A DNA stretch of 64,000 nt from an uncultured Burkholderiales bacterium (GTDB lineage: Bacteria; Pseudomonadota; Gammaproteobacteria; Burkholderiales; Burkholderiaceae_C): assembly GCA_903832625.1 (NCBI GenBank), contig CAILCI010000058.1, positions 1-64,000 on the forward strand, written 5' to 3'. A model generated the notes under the pieces. The model saw only the letters and a program-made list of their open reading frames with translations, searched no databases and was not told where the DNA came from. Both the position numbers and the translations under genes were made by a program. This document shows positions 1 to 7,249 of the stretch, one piece after another. Every line of letters starts with the position of its first letter. The first letter of the stretch is position 1.

Positions 1-27
1 ATTTTTTCCGGTAGTTTGCAAAAAACA

Positions 28-86
28 AAGTTTGATAAAAACCTGAAGTGTCCACACTGTGGACAGTCAAGGTTTTTATCAAACTT
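28..86. repeat. Nested inverted repeat (long hairpin)
   Basis: The outer arms AAGTTTGATAAAAACCT (28-44) and AGGTTTTTATCAAACTT (70-86) are perfect 17-base complements. Inside them TGTCCAC (49-55) and GTGGACA (59-65) form a second perfect 7-bp stem around ACT; a 4-base internal loop separates the two stems. It lies beyond the 3' end of the ROK regulator gene. It has no GC-rich stem followed by a T-run, so it is not a standard terminator. It could be a regulator site, a small palindromic element, or an end of something outside the window. No gene is visible in 1-151. Confidence 0.75.
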
Positions 87-151
87 CGAATTAGGTTGAA
101 TCTTGGGTTTGAAATGCTGCGGGGGCTGTGCAAGGTGAGCGTTGATACGCC

Positions 152-1366
152 TCACCCCACCTGCTTCAAAAATATATCCATATCCGGAAAAAACTGCGCA
201 TGCAGCGGCAGCAGCGATGCGCCCAAAGCCCGCGCATGGCCGCCTACTTGGCCTTTGAGCAACTGGGGTTGGTGCAAGCCGTCAAAGCGTTGCGCGTTCA
301 GGGCTTGTTCTGTGTGCGTCATCAAGGCTTGCATCAACAAGGGGCTGAGCGATCCATCGACCACCACGGCGTCTAAATCGAGCAAGGCCGAGGCCGCTGC
401 CATGCTGGCAGCGAGTGCGCTGGCGGCTTGTTGGAGCCACGGTTGCACCCATTGTGCAAAAGCGTCTTGCATGATGGCGTCTTGTTGCACCAACAAAGGG
501 TCGTGACCCGCTTGAATCAAGGCTTGCTCAAGTTGCCAGCCCGAGGCGAGTTCTAGCAATTGCAAGCCTTGTCGGTCTTTGCCGCTCACGGGCATGGAGC
601 CAATGGCGCCTGCATTACCGCGTGGGCCATTGACCATGTGGCCGTCCAGCACCAAGCCGCCGCCCACAAAGGTGCCGACAAACACATACAAAAAATTCTC
701 CATCGCGCGGCCATGGCCTTGCACCAATTCGGCCACACAGGCGGCGGTGGTGTCTTTGGCAAATTCGACGGGCAAATCGCTGAGTTGCTTCACCTGTGCC
801 AGCAAGTCCACGCCTTCCCATTGCGCCAACACTTGCTTGGCGGGTTCGCCCATCACATCGCCCCACAGGTGCAATGCCAGCGGGGCGCTCAGGCCAATGC
901 CAACCACGCGCTGCCACTGTTTGCCCATGCGCGTTTGCATGAGTTGCAAGCCTTCTTGAATTTTGGCCAATACATCGGCGGGGGCAGGGTAGGGATAGAG
1001 GTGTTGCCACTGGTGGCGCATCGTGCCCAAAAAATCGGTGACGACCACTTCTAAGCTGCGCCGCCCAATTTGCAAACCCACGCTGTATGCGCCATCGGCA
1101 TTCAAAGCCAAGGGCACAGAGGGCTGACCCATTTTGCCGCGAATGCGTTCTTGCTTGAGCACCAAGCCGTCGTCAATCAGCCGCGTGACGATGGTGGCCA
1201 CGGTTTGCGAGGTGAGTTGGGTGAGTCGCGCCAAATCGGCCTTGGGCATGGCGCCGTGGTGACGGATGGCACGCAACACCGTGCGTTCGTTGAACTGCCG
1301 CATGCCCACATGGTTGGAGCCGCGCATTTCGCGCAGGTCTTTGCTGGGGCTGTTTTTAGGTGTCAT
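152..1366 (-). CDS. ROK-family transcriptional regulator of the sugar operon
   Basis: The protein has an N-terminal winged helix-turn-helix (about residues 20-75, with 'KADLARLTQLTSQTVATIV') followed by a ROK sugar-kinase-like domain, the architecture of NagC/Mlc/XylR repressors. The start at 1366 is preferred over the longer ORF because its ATG overlaps the stop of the upstream mutarotase gene as ATGA, so the two are probably translationally coupled. The CxCGxxGC zinc motif usual in ROK proteins is not visible; the region reads 'GNAGAIGSMPVSGKDRQG'. It is divergent from a FrcBCAK-like transporter and kinase operon, so it probably represses that operon when the sugar is absent. The family call is secure; the ligand is inferred from context. 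Confidence 0.88.
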   Translation of the reverse strand: MTPKNSPSKDLREMRGSNHVGMRQFNERTVLRAIRHHGAMPKADLARLTQLTSQTVATIVTRLIDDGLVLKQERIRGKMGQPSVPLALNADGAYSVGLQIGRRSLEVVVTDFLGTMRHQWQHLYPYPAPADVLAKIQEGLQLMQTRMGKQWQRVVGIGLSAPLALHLWGDVMGEPAKQVLAQWEGVDLLAQVKQLSDLPVEFAKDTTAACVAELVQGHGRAMENFLYVFVGTFVGGGLVLDGHMVNGPRGNAGAIGSMPVSGKDRQGLQLLELASGWQLEQALIQAGHDPLLVQQDAIMQDAFAQWVQPWLQQAASALAASMAAASALLDLDAVVVDGSLSPLLMQALMTHTEQALNAQRFDGLHQPQLLKGQVGGHARALGASLLPLHAQFFPDMDIFLKQVG

Positions 1367-1806
1367 GACAGAAGTATCACACCCTTGCAAAACAGGGCAT
1401 TGCCGTAGGCCGTGCCTTCTCCGGTTTTGACAATCAAGCTGGCGGTGTCCAAACGCTCATAAAACGCAAAGCGTTCAATGGCTTCTACTTGGTGGGCTGC
1501 TACACCGTTTTGTTCGGCCAAGCGAACCACTGCGGCTTGCGCAGGCGTGGTGTGGCCAGCGGGGCTGTGGCTGACCTGCATATAACCCACGGGGTGCGGC
1601 ACATCTTCGGCCAAAGGGAAGACTGACAACACGGCGCGGCTCACGCGCTCCAGCGACAAACCAGGCAATTCGACCACGGGCTTGCCTTTGGCCAAGTAGT
1701 GCGCAGTGAAATTGGCGTCCACCACGGCCACCCATTCGCCGTGGCCCATGGCGCACAGGTGCATCAGCAGTTCGGGGGTGAGGATGGGATCGATTCCTTT
1801 GAGCAC
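1363..1806 (-). CDS. RbsD/FucU-family sugar mutarotase
   Basis: This 147-residue protein matches the RbsD/FucU family, which interconverts anomers of ribose, fucose or related sugars so that the kinase or isomerase receives the right form. The N-terminus 'MLKGIDPILTPELLMHLCAMGHGEWVAVVDANF' carries the family's conserved His and Asp. The start codon is GTG, with an AAGGA ribosome site four bases upstream. It is first in a two-gene unit with the ROK regulator and divergent from the transporter. FucU and RbsD cannot be told apart with confidence here; FucU looks slightly closer by overall reading. Confidence 0.88.
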   Translation of the reverse strand: MLKGIDPILTPELLMHLCAMGHGEWVAVVDANFTAHYLAKGKPVVELPGLSLERVSRAVLSVFPLAEDVPHPVGYMQVSHSPAGHTTPAQAAVVRLAEQNGVAAHQVEAIERFAFYERLDTASLIVKTGEGTAYGNALFCKGVILLS

Positions 1807-1882
1807 GTTATTCCTTTAGACAAATCTTGCTGGGTGCAGAGGATGCCTCAAGTTTAGAGACTTTTGCATGGGGTTTGTCCTA

Positions 1883-1903
1883 ACTAAATTAACTTGATTT
1901 AGT
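1883..1903. promoter_or_regulatory. Palindromic operator between ROK unit and sugar transport operon
   Basis: ACTAAAT-TAACTTG-ATTTAGT is a perfect 7-bp inverted repeat with a 7-base spacer in the 171-bp divergent intergenic region. Its centre spacing of about 14 bases suits a dimeric helix-turn-helix protein. The adjacent ROK regulator is the obvious candidate binder, and AT-rich operators are usual for NagC/Mlc-like proteins. The repeat is seen; the function is inferred. Confidence 0.5.
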
Positions 1904-1977
1904 AAGTCAATTTCTTTTACAGTACATCCGCTGCGCAACACATGCGCTGGCTATCAACCACAACCTTTGGAGACCCT

Positions 1978-2976
1978 ATGAAGTCAATTGCCCCCAAACT
2001 GATGTTGTCTGCGCTTGTCTTGGCGGTCAGCGGCGCGTATGCCGATGAACCCGTCATCGGCCTGATCACCAAAACCGAAACCAATCCTTTTTTCGTCAAA
2101 ATGAAAGAAGGCGCGCAAGCCGAAGCGAAAAAACTCGGTGCCAAGCTGCTCTCAGGCGCAGGCAAAGCCGACGGTGACAACGCAGGCCAAGTGACTGCCA
2201 TGGAAAACATGATTGCCGCAGGTGCCAAAACCATTTTGATCACCCCCAGCGACTCCAAAGCCATCGTGCCCGCCATCAAAAAAGCGCAAGAAAAAGGCGT
2301 GATGGTCATCGCCTTGGATAGCCCCGCTGATCCGGCCAACGCCACCGACGCGCTGTTTGCCACCGACAACTACAAAGCAGGCGTGCTGATTGGTCAATAC
2401 GCCAAAGCGGCCTTGGGCGGCAAAAAGCCAGTCATCGCCACCTTGGATTTGTTCCCCGGCCACCCCGTGGGCGCACAACGCCACAACGGTTTCTTGCAAG
2501 GCTACGGCTTGCAGTCGTTTGACGCGAAAAACAACGAATTGGCCAAACCCGCCGAAGTGGTGTGCATGGCCGACAGCTTTGGGGACCGCGCCAAAGGCCA
2601 AACCGGCATGGAAAACTGCTTGCAAAAGAACCCCAACATCAACGTGGTCTACACCATCAACGAGCCCGCAGCCGCAGGTGCTTACAACGCTTTGAAAGCC
2701 GCTGGCAAAGAAAAAGACGTGTTGATCGTGTCGGTGGACGGTGGCTGTGAAGGCATCAAAAACGTGGGCGCTGGCGTGATTGCTGCCACCTCACAACAAT
2801 ACCCCTTGCGCATGGCGTCGATGGGCGTGGCTGCGGGTGTGGAATACGCCAAATCGGGCAAAAAAGTCAGCGGCTACACCGACACTGGCGTGACCCTGAT
2901 TGCTGCCAAAGCCATTGCAGGCGTGGACAGCAAAGACGTGAAAACTGGCACAGACCTGTGCTGGGGTAACAAGTAA
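1978..2976 (+). CDS. frcB: Sugar ABC transporter periplasmic binding protein (FrcB-like)
   Basis: This 332-residue periplasmic-binding protein of the ribose/fructose class begins with the signal peptide 'MKSIAPKLMLSALVLAVSGAYA' and cleavage is likely before DEPVIG. The mature start 'VIGLITKTETNPFFVKMKEGAQAEAKKLGA' is typical of the RbsB/FrcB group. The ATG at 1978 follows a GGAG ribosome site (ggagaccct), so the longer ORF start was rejected. It is first gene of binding protein, permease, ATPase, kinase. By analogy with the rhizobial FrcBCAK system fructose is the best guess for the ligand; ribose or a related sugar is possible. Confidence 0.88.
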   Translation: MKSIAPKLMLSALVLAVSGAYADEPVIGLITKTETNPFFVKMKEGAQAEAKKLGAKLLSGAGKADGDNAGQVTAMENMIAAGAKTILITPSDSKAIVPAIKKAQEKGVMVIALDSPADPANATDALFATDNYKAGVLIGQYAKAALGGKKPVIATLDLFPGHPVGAQRHNGFLQGYGLQSFDAKNNELAKPAEVVCMADSFGDRAKGQTGMENCLQKNPNINVVYTINEPAAAGAYNALKAAGKEKDVLIVSVDGGCEGIKNVGAGVIAATSQQYPLRMASMGVAAGVEYAKSGKKVSGYTDTGVTLIAAKAIAGVDSKDVKTGTDLCWGNK

Positions 2977-2984
2977 GAACCGCC

Positions 2985-3962
2985 ATGCAAACTTGGACCG
3001 ACAAACTCCCCCTCAAAGACAAGCTGCCACCGATTGGCACGCTTGGCCCCGCTATTGCTTTGCTGCTGGCCTGCGCATTTTTTGCCAGCCAAAGCGATCG
3101 GTTTTTGAGTGCGCAAAACTTCTCGCTCATCTTGGCGCAAGTCATGGTGGTGGGCGTGATTGCGATTGGGCAAACCCTCATCATCTTGACCGCGGGCATT
3201 GACTTGTCGTGCGGCATGGTCATGGCGTTGGGGGGCATTGTCATGACCAAGTTTGCCTCTGACTTTGGCCTGTCCGCACCTGCGGCCATGGCCTGTGGAT
3301 TGGCGGTGACGTCGCTGTTTGGGCTGATCAACGGTTTGTTGGTGACCCGCATCAAGTTGCCGCCGTTCATTGTGACTTTGGGCACCTTGAACATTGCGTT
3401 TGCTATCACCCAGTTGTACTCGGGTTCGCAAACCATCACCGATATTCCGTCTGGCATGACCGTGCTGGGCGACACCTTCAAGCTGGGCAGCGCCACCGTG
3501 AGTTACGGCGTGGTGCTGATGCTGGCTTTGTATGTGTTTGCATGGTTTGGCCTGCGCGAAACCGCGGCCGGACGCCATGTGTATGCCGTGGGCAACAACC
3601 CCGAAGCCACCCGTTTGACGGGGATTCCCACCGATCGCGTGTTGGTTGGTGTGTATGTGCTGGCGGGCTTGGCCTATGGCGTGGCCTCGATGTTGAGCGT
3701 GGCGCGCACGGGCGCGGGCGACCCCAATGCCGGACAAACCGAAAATTTAGACGCCATCACCGCCGTCGTGCTGGGCGGCACCAGCTTGTTTGGTGGACGC
3801 GGCGTGGTGCTGGGCAGCTTGGTGGGCGCGCTGATTGTGGGCGTGTTTCGCAATGGCTTGACGCTCATGGGCGTCTCCAGCGTCTATCAAATTTTGGTCA
3901 CTGGCATTTTGGTGATTCTGGCCGTGACCACCGACCAACTCTCGCGCAAGGGAGTGCGTTAA
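2985..3962 (+). CDS. frcC: Sugar ABC transporter permease (FrcC-like)
   Basis: This 325-residue inner-membrane permease of the RbsC/FrcC family (BPD_transp_2) has about eight to ten hydrophobic segments and the usual 'GQTLIILTAGIDLSCGMVMALGG' motif near residues 60-85. The late 'AVVLGGTSLFGGRGVVLGSLVGALIVGVFRNGLTLMGV' segment is also typical. It starts 8 bases after frcB stops and its stop codon directly abuts the ATPase start, so it belongs to the same operon. It forms the homodimeric membrane channel of the importer. Confidence 0.9.
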   Translation: MQTWTDKLPLKDKLPPIGTLGPAIALLLACAFFASQSDRFLSAQNFSLILAQVMVVGVIAIGQTLIILTAGIDLSCGMVMALGGIVMTKFASDFGLSAPAAMACGLAVTSLFGLINGLLVTRIKLPPFIVTLGTLNIAFAITQLYSGSQTITDIPSGMTVLGDTFKLGSATVSYGVVLMLALYVFAWFGLRETAAGRHVYAVGNNPEATRLTGIPTDRVLVGVYVLAGLAYGVASMLSVARTGAGDPNAGQTENLDAITAVVLGGTSLFGGRGVVLGSLVGALIVGVFRNGLTLMGVSSVYQILVTGILVILAVTTDQLSRKGVR

Positions 3963-4751
3963 ATGACAACCCATCAAATCGTGATGCAAGCCCGTGGCTT
4001 GGTCAAACGCTACGGCCAAGTGACGGCCTTAGATGGCGCAGATTTTGAACTGCGCGCCGGCGAAATTTTGGCCGTGATTGGCGACAACGGCGCGGGCAAA
4101 TCCTCGCTCATCAAATGCCTCTCGGGCGCGACCGTGCCCGACGAAGGCCGCATTGAGTTGGACGGCCAAGCGATTCATTTCAAAACCCCCATCGACGCGC
4201 GTCGTGCCGGCATTGAAACCGTCTACCAAGATTTGGCCGTGGCAGCGGCCATGACGATTGCAGAAAACTTATTCTTAGGCCGCGAAATTCGTCGCCCCGG
4301 CTTCATGGGCAGTGTGCTGCGCATGTTGGACAAAAAAGCCATGCTCGCCCAAAGCGTGGAGCGCATGAACGAGCTCAAAGTTGGCATTCGCTCCATGACG
4401 CAAGCGGTGGAAACGCTCTCCGGCGGGCAACGTCAATGCGTGGCCGTGGCGCGTGCGGCAGCGTTTGCGCAACATGTGGTCATCATGGACGAGCCCACAG
4501 CCGCCCTGGGCGTCAAAGAAGGCAATATGGTGCTAGAGCTGATTCGCCGTGTGCGCGACAAAGGACTGCCCGTGGTGCTGATCTCGCACAACATGCCCCA
4601 TGTGTTTGAAGTGGCAGACCGCATTCACGTCGCGCGTTTGGGCAAACGTGCTGCGGTGTTGAACCCCAAAAAAATCAGCATGAGCGACACCGTGGCCGTC
4701 ATGACGGGCGCCATGAAACCCGAAGACATCCCCACGGAGTGCTTGGCATGA
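3963..4751 (+). CDS. frcA: Sugar ABC transporter ATP-binding protein (FrcA-like)
   Basis: This is a single-domain ABC ATPase of 262 residues with Walker A 'GDNGAGKSS', signature 'LSGGQRQ' and Walker B 'HVVIMDEPTAAL'. Ribose-type importers often use a double-length ATPase (RbsA), whereas FrcA-type systems use this single-domain form; that is the main support for the Frc assignment. The start codon follows the permease stop with no gap, and the 3' end overlaps the kinase start by four bases (ATGA). Confidence 0.9.
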   Translation: MTTHQIVMQARGLVKRYGQVTALDGADFELRAGEILAVIGDNGAGKSSLIKCLSGATVPDEGRIELDGQAIHFKTPIDARRAGIETVYQDLAVAAAMTIAENLFLGREIRRPGFMGSVLRMLDKKAMLAQSVERMNELKVGIRSMTQAVETLSGGQRQCVAVARAAAFAQHVVIMDEPTAALGVKEGNMVLELIRRVRDKGLPVVLISHNMPHVFEVADRIHVARLGKRAAVLNPKKISMSDTVAVMTGAMKPEDIPTECLA

Positions 4752-5695
4752 GCGCGGCCAGCGTGTGGGTGCTGGGCGAAGCTTTGATGGATTGCGTGGC
4801 GCAGCCCGACGGCTCGCTCATGCCTTTGCTCGGCGGTAGCCCCTACAACCTCGCCTGCGCCGCTGCGTTGCAAGGCGTGGCGGTGGGCTTGATCAACCCG
4901 TTTTCGCACGACACCTTTGGCCAAGCTTTGGAAAAACGCTTGAACCAAACAGGTGCCAAAGCCTTGTTGCCCGCCAGCCGCTTGCCCACGTCGTTGGCGG
5001 TGGTGCATGTCAACAACGGCCAGCCCAGCTACGGTTTTTACCGCGAAGGCGTGGCCGACCGCGACTATGCCGTGGCCGATGTGTTGGCCTTGCTCTCCAC
5101 CCACGCGCCAGGTGTGCTGCACACGGGATCGCTCATGGCCATGCCGCCCGAGCACACCAAGGTCTTGCAAATTGTGGAAAAAGCCAAAGCCTTGGGTTGG
5201 ACCATCAGCGTGGACGTCAACCTGCGCCCCCGCTTGGCCAGTGACTTGAACCACTACCTAGACGCCGTGCGCGCCGTCGCCGCCCACGCCGATTGGCTCA
5301 AAGCCAGCGACGAAGATTTGGAGCTTTTGGGCTTCAAAGACGTGCACTTGAACAACGCGCAGCATTTGGCGCAACACTGGATGCAACAAGGCGCAAGCCG
5401 CGTGGCGCTGACTTTTGGCGCACAAGGCGCGTACCTGCAAGTGGGCGAGGCCAGCGCCAGCGGCACAGCGCCCAAAGTGACGGTGATCGACACCGTCGGC
5501 GCAGGCGACACCTTTTGGGGCAACTGCTTGGCCGATTGGGTGCTGCACCACAGCCTGTCAAACCCATCGGTCGCTCAAGAACGTGTGGCGCTCACCTTGC
5601 AACGCGCCATGCAAGCCGCAGCCATCAACTGCACCCGCAAAGGGTGTCAGCCGCCTGATGTGGGGGAGTTGGCTCAGGCGTTGGTTGAAAGCTGA
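4748..5695 (+). CDS. frcK: PfkB-family carbohydrate kinase (probable fructokinase)
   Basis: This cytoplasmic PfkB/ribokinase-family sugar kinase has about 315 residues. The substrate-side motif 'LLGGSPYNLACAAALQG' and the C-terminal ATP/anion-hole signature 'DTVGAGDTFWGNCLADW' with its catalytic Asp are both present. The ATG at 4748 overlaps the ATPase stop as ATGA; the ORF-track start at 4739 is a GTG further inside the ATPase gene. As last gene of the operon it should phosphorylate the imported sugar. Fructokinase is favoured by context. Confidence 0.85.
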   Translation: MSAASVWVLGEALMDCVAQPDGSLMPLLGGSPYNLACAAALQGVAVGLINPFSHDTFGQALEKRLNQTGAKALLPASRLPTSLAVVHVNNGQPSYGFYREGVADRDYAVADVLALLSTHAPGVLHTGSLMAMPPEHTKVLQIVEKAKALGWTISVDVNLRPRLASDLNHYLDAVRAVAAHADWLKASDEDLELLGFKDVHLNNAQHLAQHWMQQGASRVALTFGAQGAYLQVGEASASGTAPKVTVIDTVGAGDTFWGNCLADWVLHHSLSNPSVAQERVALTLQRAMQAAAINCTRKGCQPPDVGELAQALVES

Positions 5696-5709
5696 CGTGC
5701 TGTGTCAGC
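5691..5709. terminator. Hairpin between convergent kinase and brnA genes
   Basis: GCTGAC-GTGCTGT-GTCAGC is a 6-bp inverted repeat. One arm contains the kinase stop codon and the other contains the brnA stop codon. On the minus strand it is followed by TTTC, so it could weakly terminate both convergent transcripts. There is no long T-run, so the call is tentative. Confidence 0.35.
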
Positions 5710-5938
5710 GCGCCATTTCGATGAGTTCAATATCTTTTTTGAGAAGCTCGTTGACGAGCGCAGAAATATCCATGCCTTTTGCGTGTGCGAGTGCCGCCAA
5801 GGTGGATTGAACTTGCTGGTCTAAATACACAGGCAAATTGAGTTGCGAATCCGCCTTGTAGAACTGCCCGCGTTTGGCACCTGAGAAATTAATTTCTGAG
5901 GGCATTGGTTCATCGTCGTGATTAGTTTGTGCGTTCAT
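5705..5938 (-). CDS. brnA: BrnA-type antitoxin
   Basis: This 77-residue protein has a C-terminal ribbon-helix-helix-like segment ('INLPVYLDQQVQSTLAALAHAKGMDISALVNELLKKDIELIE' pattern) typical of BrnA antitoxins, which bind the BrnT toxin and repress their own promoter. The start at 5938 is chosen because AGGTGA lies 5 bases upstream; the ORF-track start is a GTG nine bases earlier that directly abuts the brnT stop. It follows the toxin gene, the usual brnTA order. Confidence 0.75.
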   Translation of the reverse strand: MNAQTNHDDEPMPSEINFSGAKRGQFYKADSQLNLPVYLDQQVQSTLAALAHAKGMDISALVNELLKKDIELIEMAR

Positions 5939-5947
5939 GGTGTTCAC

Positions 5948-6259
5948 CTAACGAGGTTCATTCTCATATTGTTGACGTTCACGCTTTGTTGCATCTCGCG
6001 CAGAAATGATGCGCACATTGACCTGAATTGAACTGCTGTGTTGATAGGTATGAGCGACAGCTAACAATTTACCGTCTTTGGAAATTCCCAAAGTAAACCA
6101 ACGCTCCTCAAAATCGCTGTGGGCATTGTCGAAGACGGTAAGTGCCAGTGGGTCGAGCAACACTGTAGCTGCATCCTCAAATGTTACGCCATTGTGTTTG
6201 ACGATATTGGAGTGTGCTTTTGACAAATCCCAAGTGACATTGAGCTGCAGCGCGTTCAT
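5948..6259 (-). CDS. brnT: BrnT-family ribonuclease toxin
   Basis: About 103 residues matching the BrnT family, RelE-fold ribonucleases that inhibit translation. Visible family features are 'WDLSKAHSNIVKHNGVTFEDAATVLLDP', 'DFEERWFTLGISKDGKLLAVAHTY' and the C-terminal 'VRIISARDATKRERQQYE'. The start 'MNALQLNVTWD' is chosen because homology begins there. A TATACT hexamer ends six bases upstream of this ATG, so the mRNA might have a very short or no leader. It is paired with brnA and divergent from murI. Confidence 0.82.
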   Translation of the reverse strand: MNALQLNVTWDLSKAHSNIVKHNGVTFEDAATVLLDPLALTVFDNAHSDFEERWFTLGISKDGKLLAVAHTYQHSSSIQVNVRIISARDATKRERQQYENEPR

Positions 6260-6352
6260 TACATCAGTATAGGAGGCTTGCCAGAGGACGGCCACATGAA
6301 AAGGAAAGAAAAGGGGTGGCGTTGCTTTCACCCAAAGTTATCATTGGCGGCC

Positions 6353-7162
6353 ATGCCCGCTGAAAAAAAACTCCATTTGCACAACGCCATAGGCATCTTC
6401 GACTCCGGCGTTGGCGGCCTGTCTGTGCTCAAAGCCATTCGCGCCGCTTTGCCGCAGGAAGATTTGGTGTACGTGGCCGATTCGGCCCATGCGCCGTATG
6501 GCGAGCGCAGCGAAGACTTCATCACCCAACGCACCTTGGTGTTGGGCGAATGGCTGGCCAGACAAGGCGTCAAAGCCATCACCATTGCTTGCAATACTGC
6601 CACCGTGGTGGCCGCCAAGCGTTTGCGTGACAGCACACAAGTGCCTGTGATCGCCATCGAGCCGGCCATCAAACCCGCCGCAGGCTTGACCCGCAGCGGC
6701 GTGATTGCCGTCTTAGCCACCCGTCAAACCGTGCAAAGCGAGAGCGTGGCGCGTTTGTGTGAGTTGCACGGTGGCGGCAAAAAAATCTTGCTACAAGCCT
6801 GCCCCGGCTGGGTGGAGCGGGTTGAAGCCGCCGATTTGACCAGCCCGCACACCTTGGCTTTGTTGCGCGAGGTGTTGGCGCCCTTGTTGGCGCAAGGTGC
6901 AGACACTTTGGTGCTGGGCTGCACCCATTACCCGTTTTTGCGCGCAGCTATTCAAAGCATTGCGGGCGAGGGCGTGCAGCTCCTCGATCCCGCAGAGGCC
7001 GTGGCGCGAGAGCTGGTGCGGCGCTTGCCCGAGCAGTCCAACGCTGCGATGAAAAACGGGCAAACCTATTTCTTCACGACAGGCAATCCCGATGACGTGG
7101 CGCCCACCCTCAAGCGCTTGTGGGGTGAAGAGGCGCGGGTGCAGCATTTGGCAAACACTTAA
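6353..7162 (+). CDS. murI: Glutamate racemase
   Basis: MurI makes D-glutamate for peptidoglycan by a two-cysteine racemisation. Both catalytic cysteines are visible: Cys80 in 'ITIACNTATVVAA' and Cys190 in 'LVLGCTHYPF'. The N-terminal 'IGIFDSGVGGLSVLKAI' is the family hallmark. The start at 6353 (MPAEKK) gives 269 residues, the usual length; the ORF-track start at 6278 would add 25 poorly conserved residues overlapping the brnT region. The ribosome site is weak, so the exact start is less certain than the identity. Confidence 0.93.
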   Translation: MPAEKKLHLHNAIGIFDSGVGGLSVLKAIRAALPQEDLVYVADSAHAPYGERSEDFITQRTLVLGEWLARQGVKAITIACNTATVVAAKRLRDSTQVPVIAIEPAIKPAAGLTRSGVIAVLATRQTVQSESVARLCELHGGGKKILLQACPGWVERVEAADLTSPHTLALLREVLAPLLAQGADTLVLGCTHYPFLRAAIQSIAGEGVQLLDPAEAVARELVRRLPEQSNAAMKNGQTYFFTTGNPDDVAPTLKRLWGEEARVQHLANT

Positions 7163-7249
7163 AGCCAAGATAAATGCCCTAGAGGCATAGCTTTTGCGAA
7201 TAGCCTTGCTAAGCACCACAGTAAGCCTCAACCCTTACACTTGAGGGTT

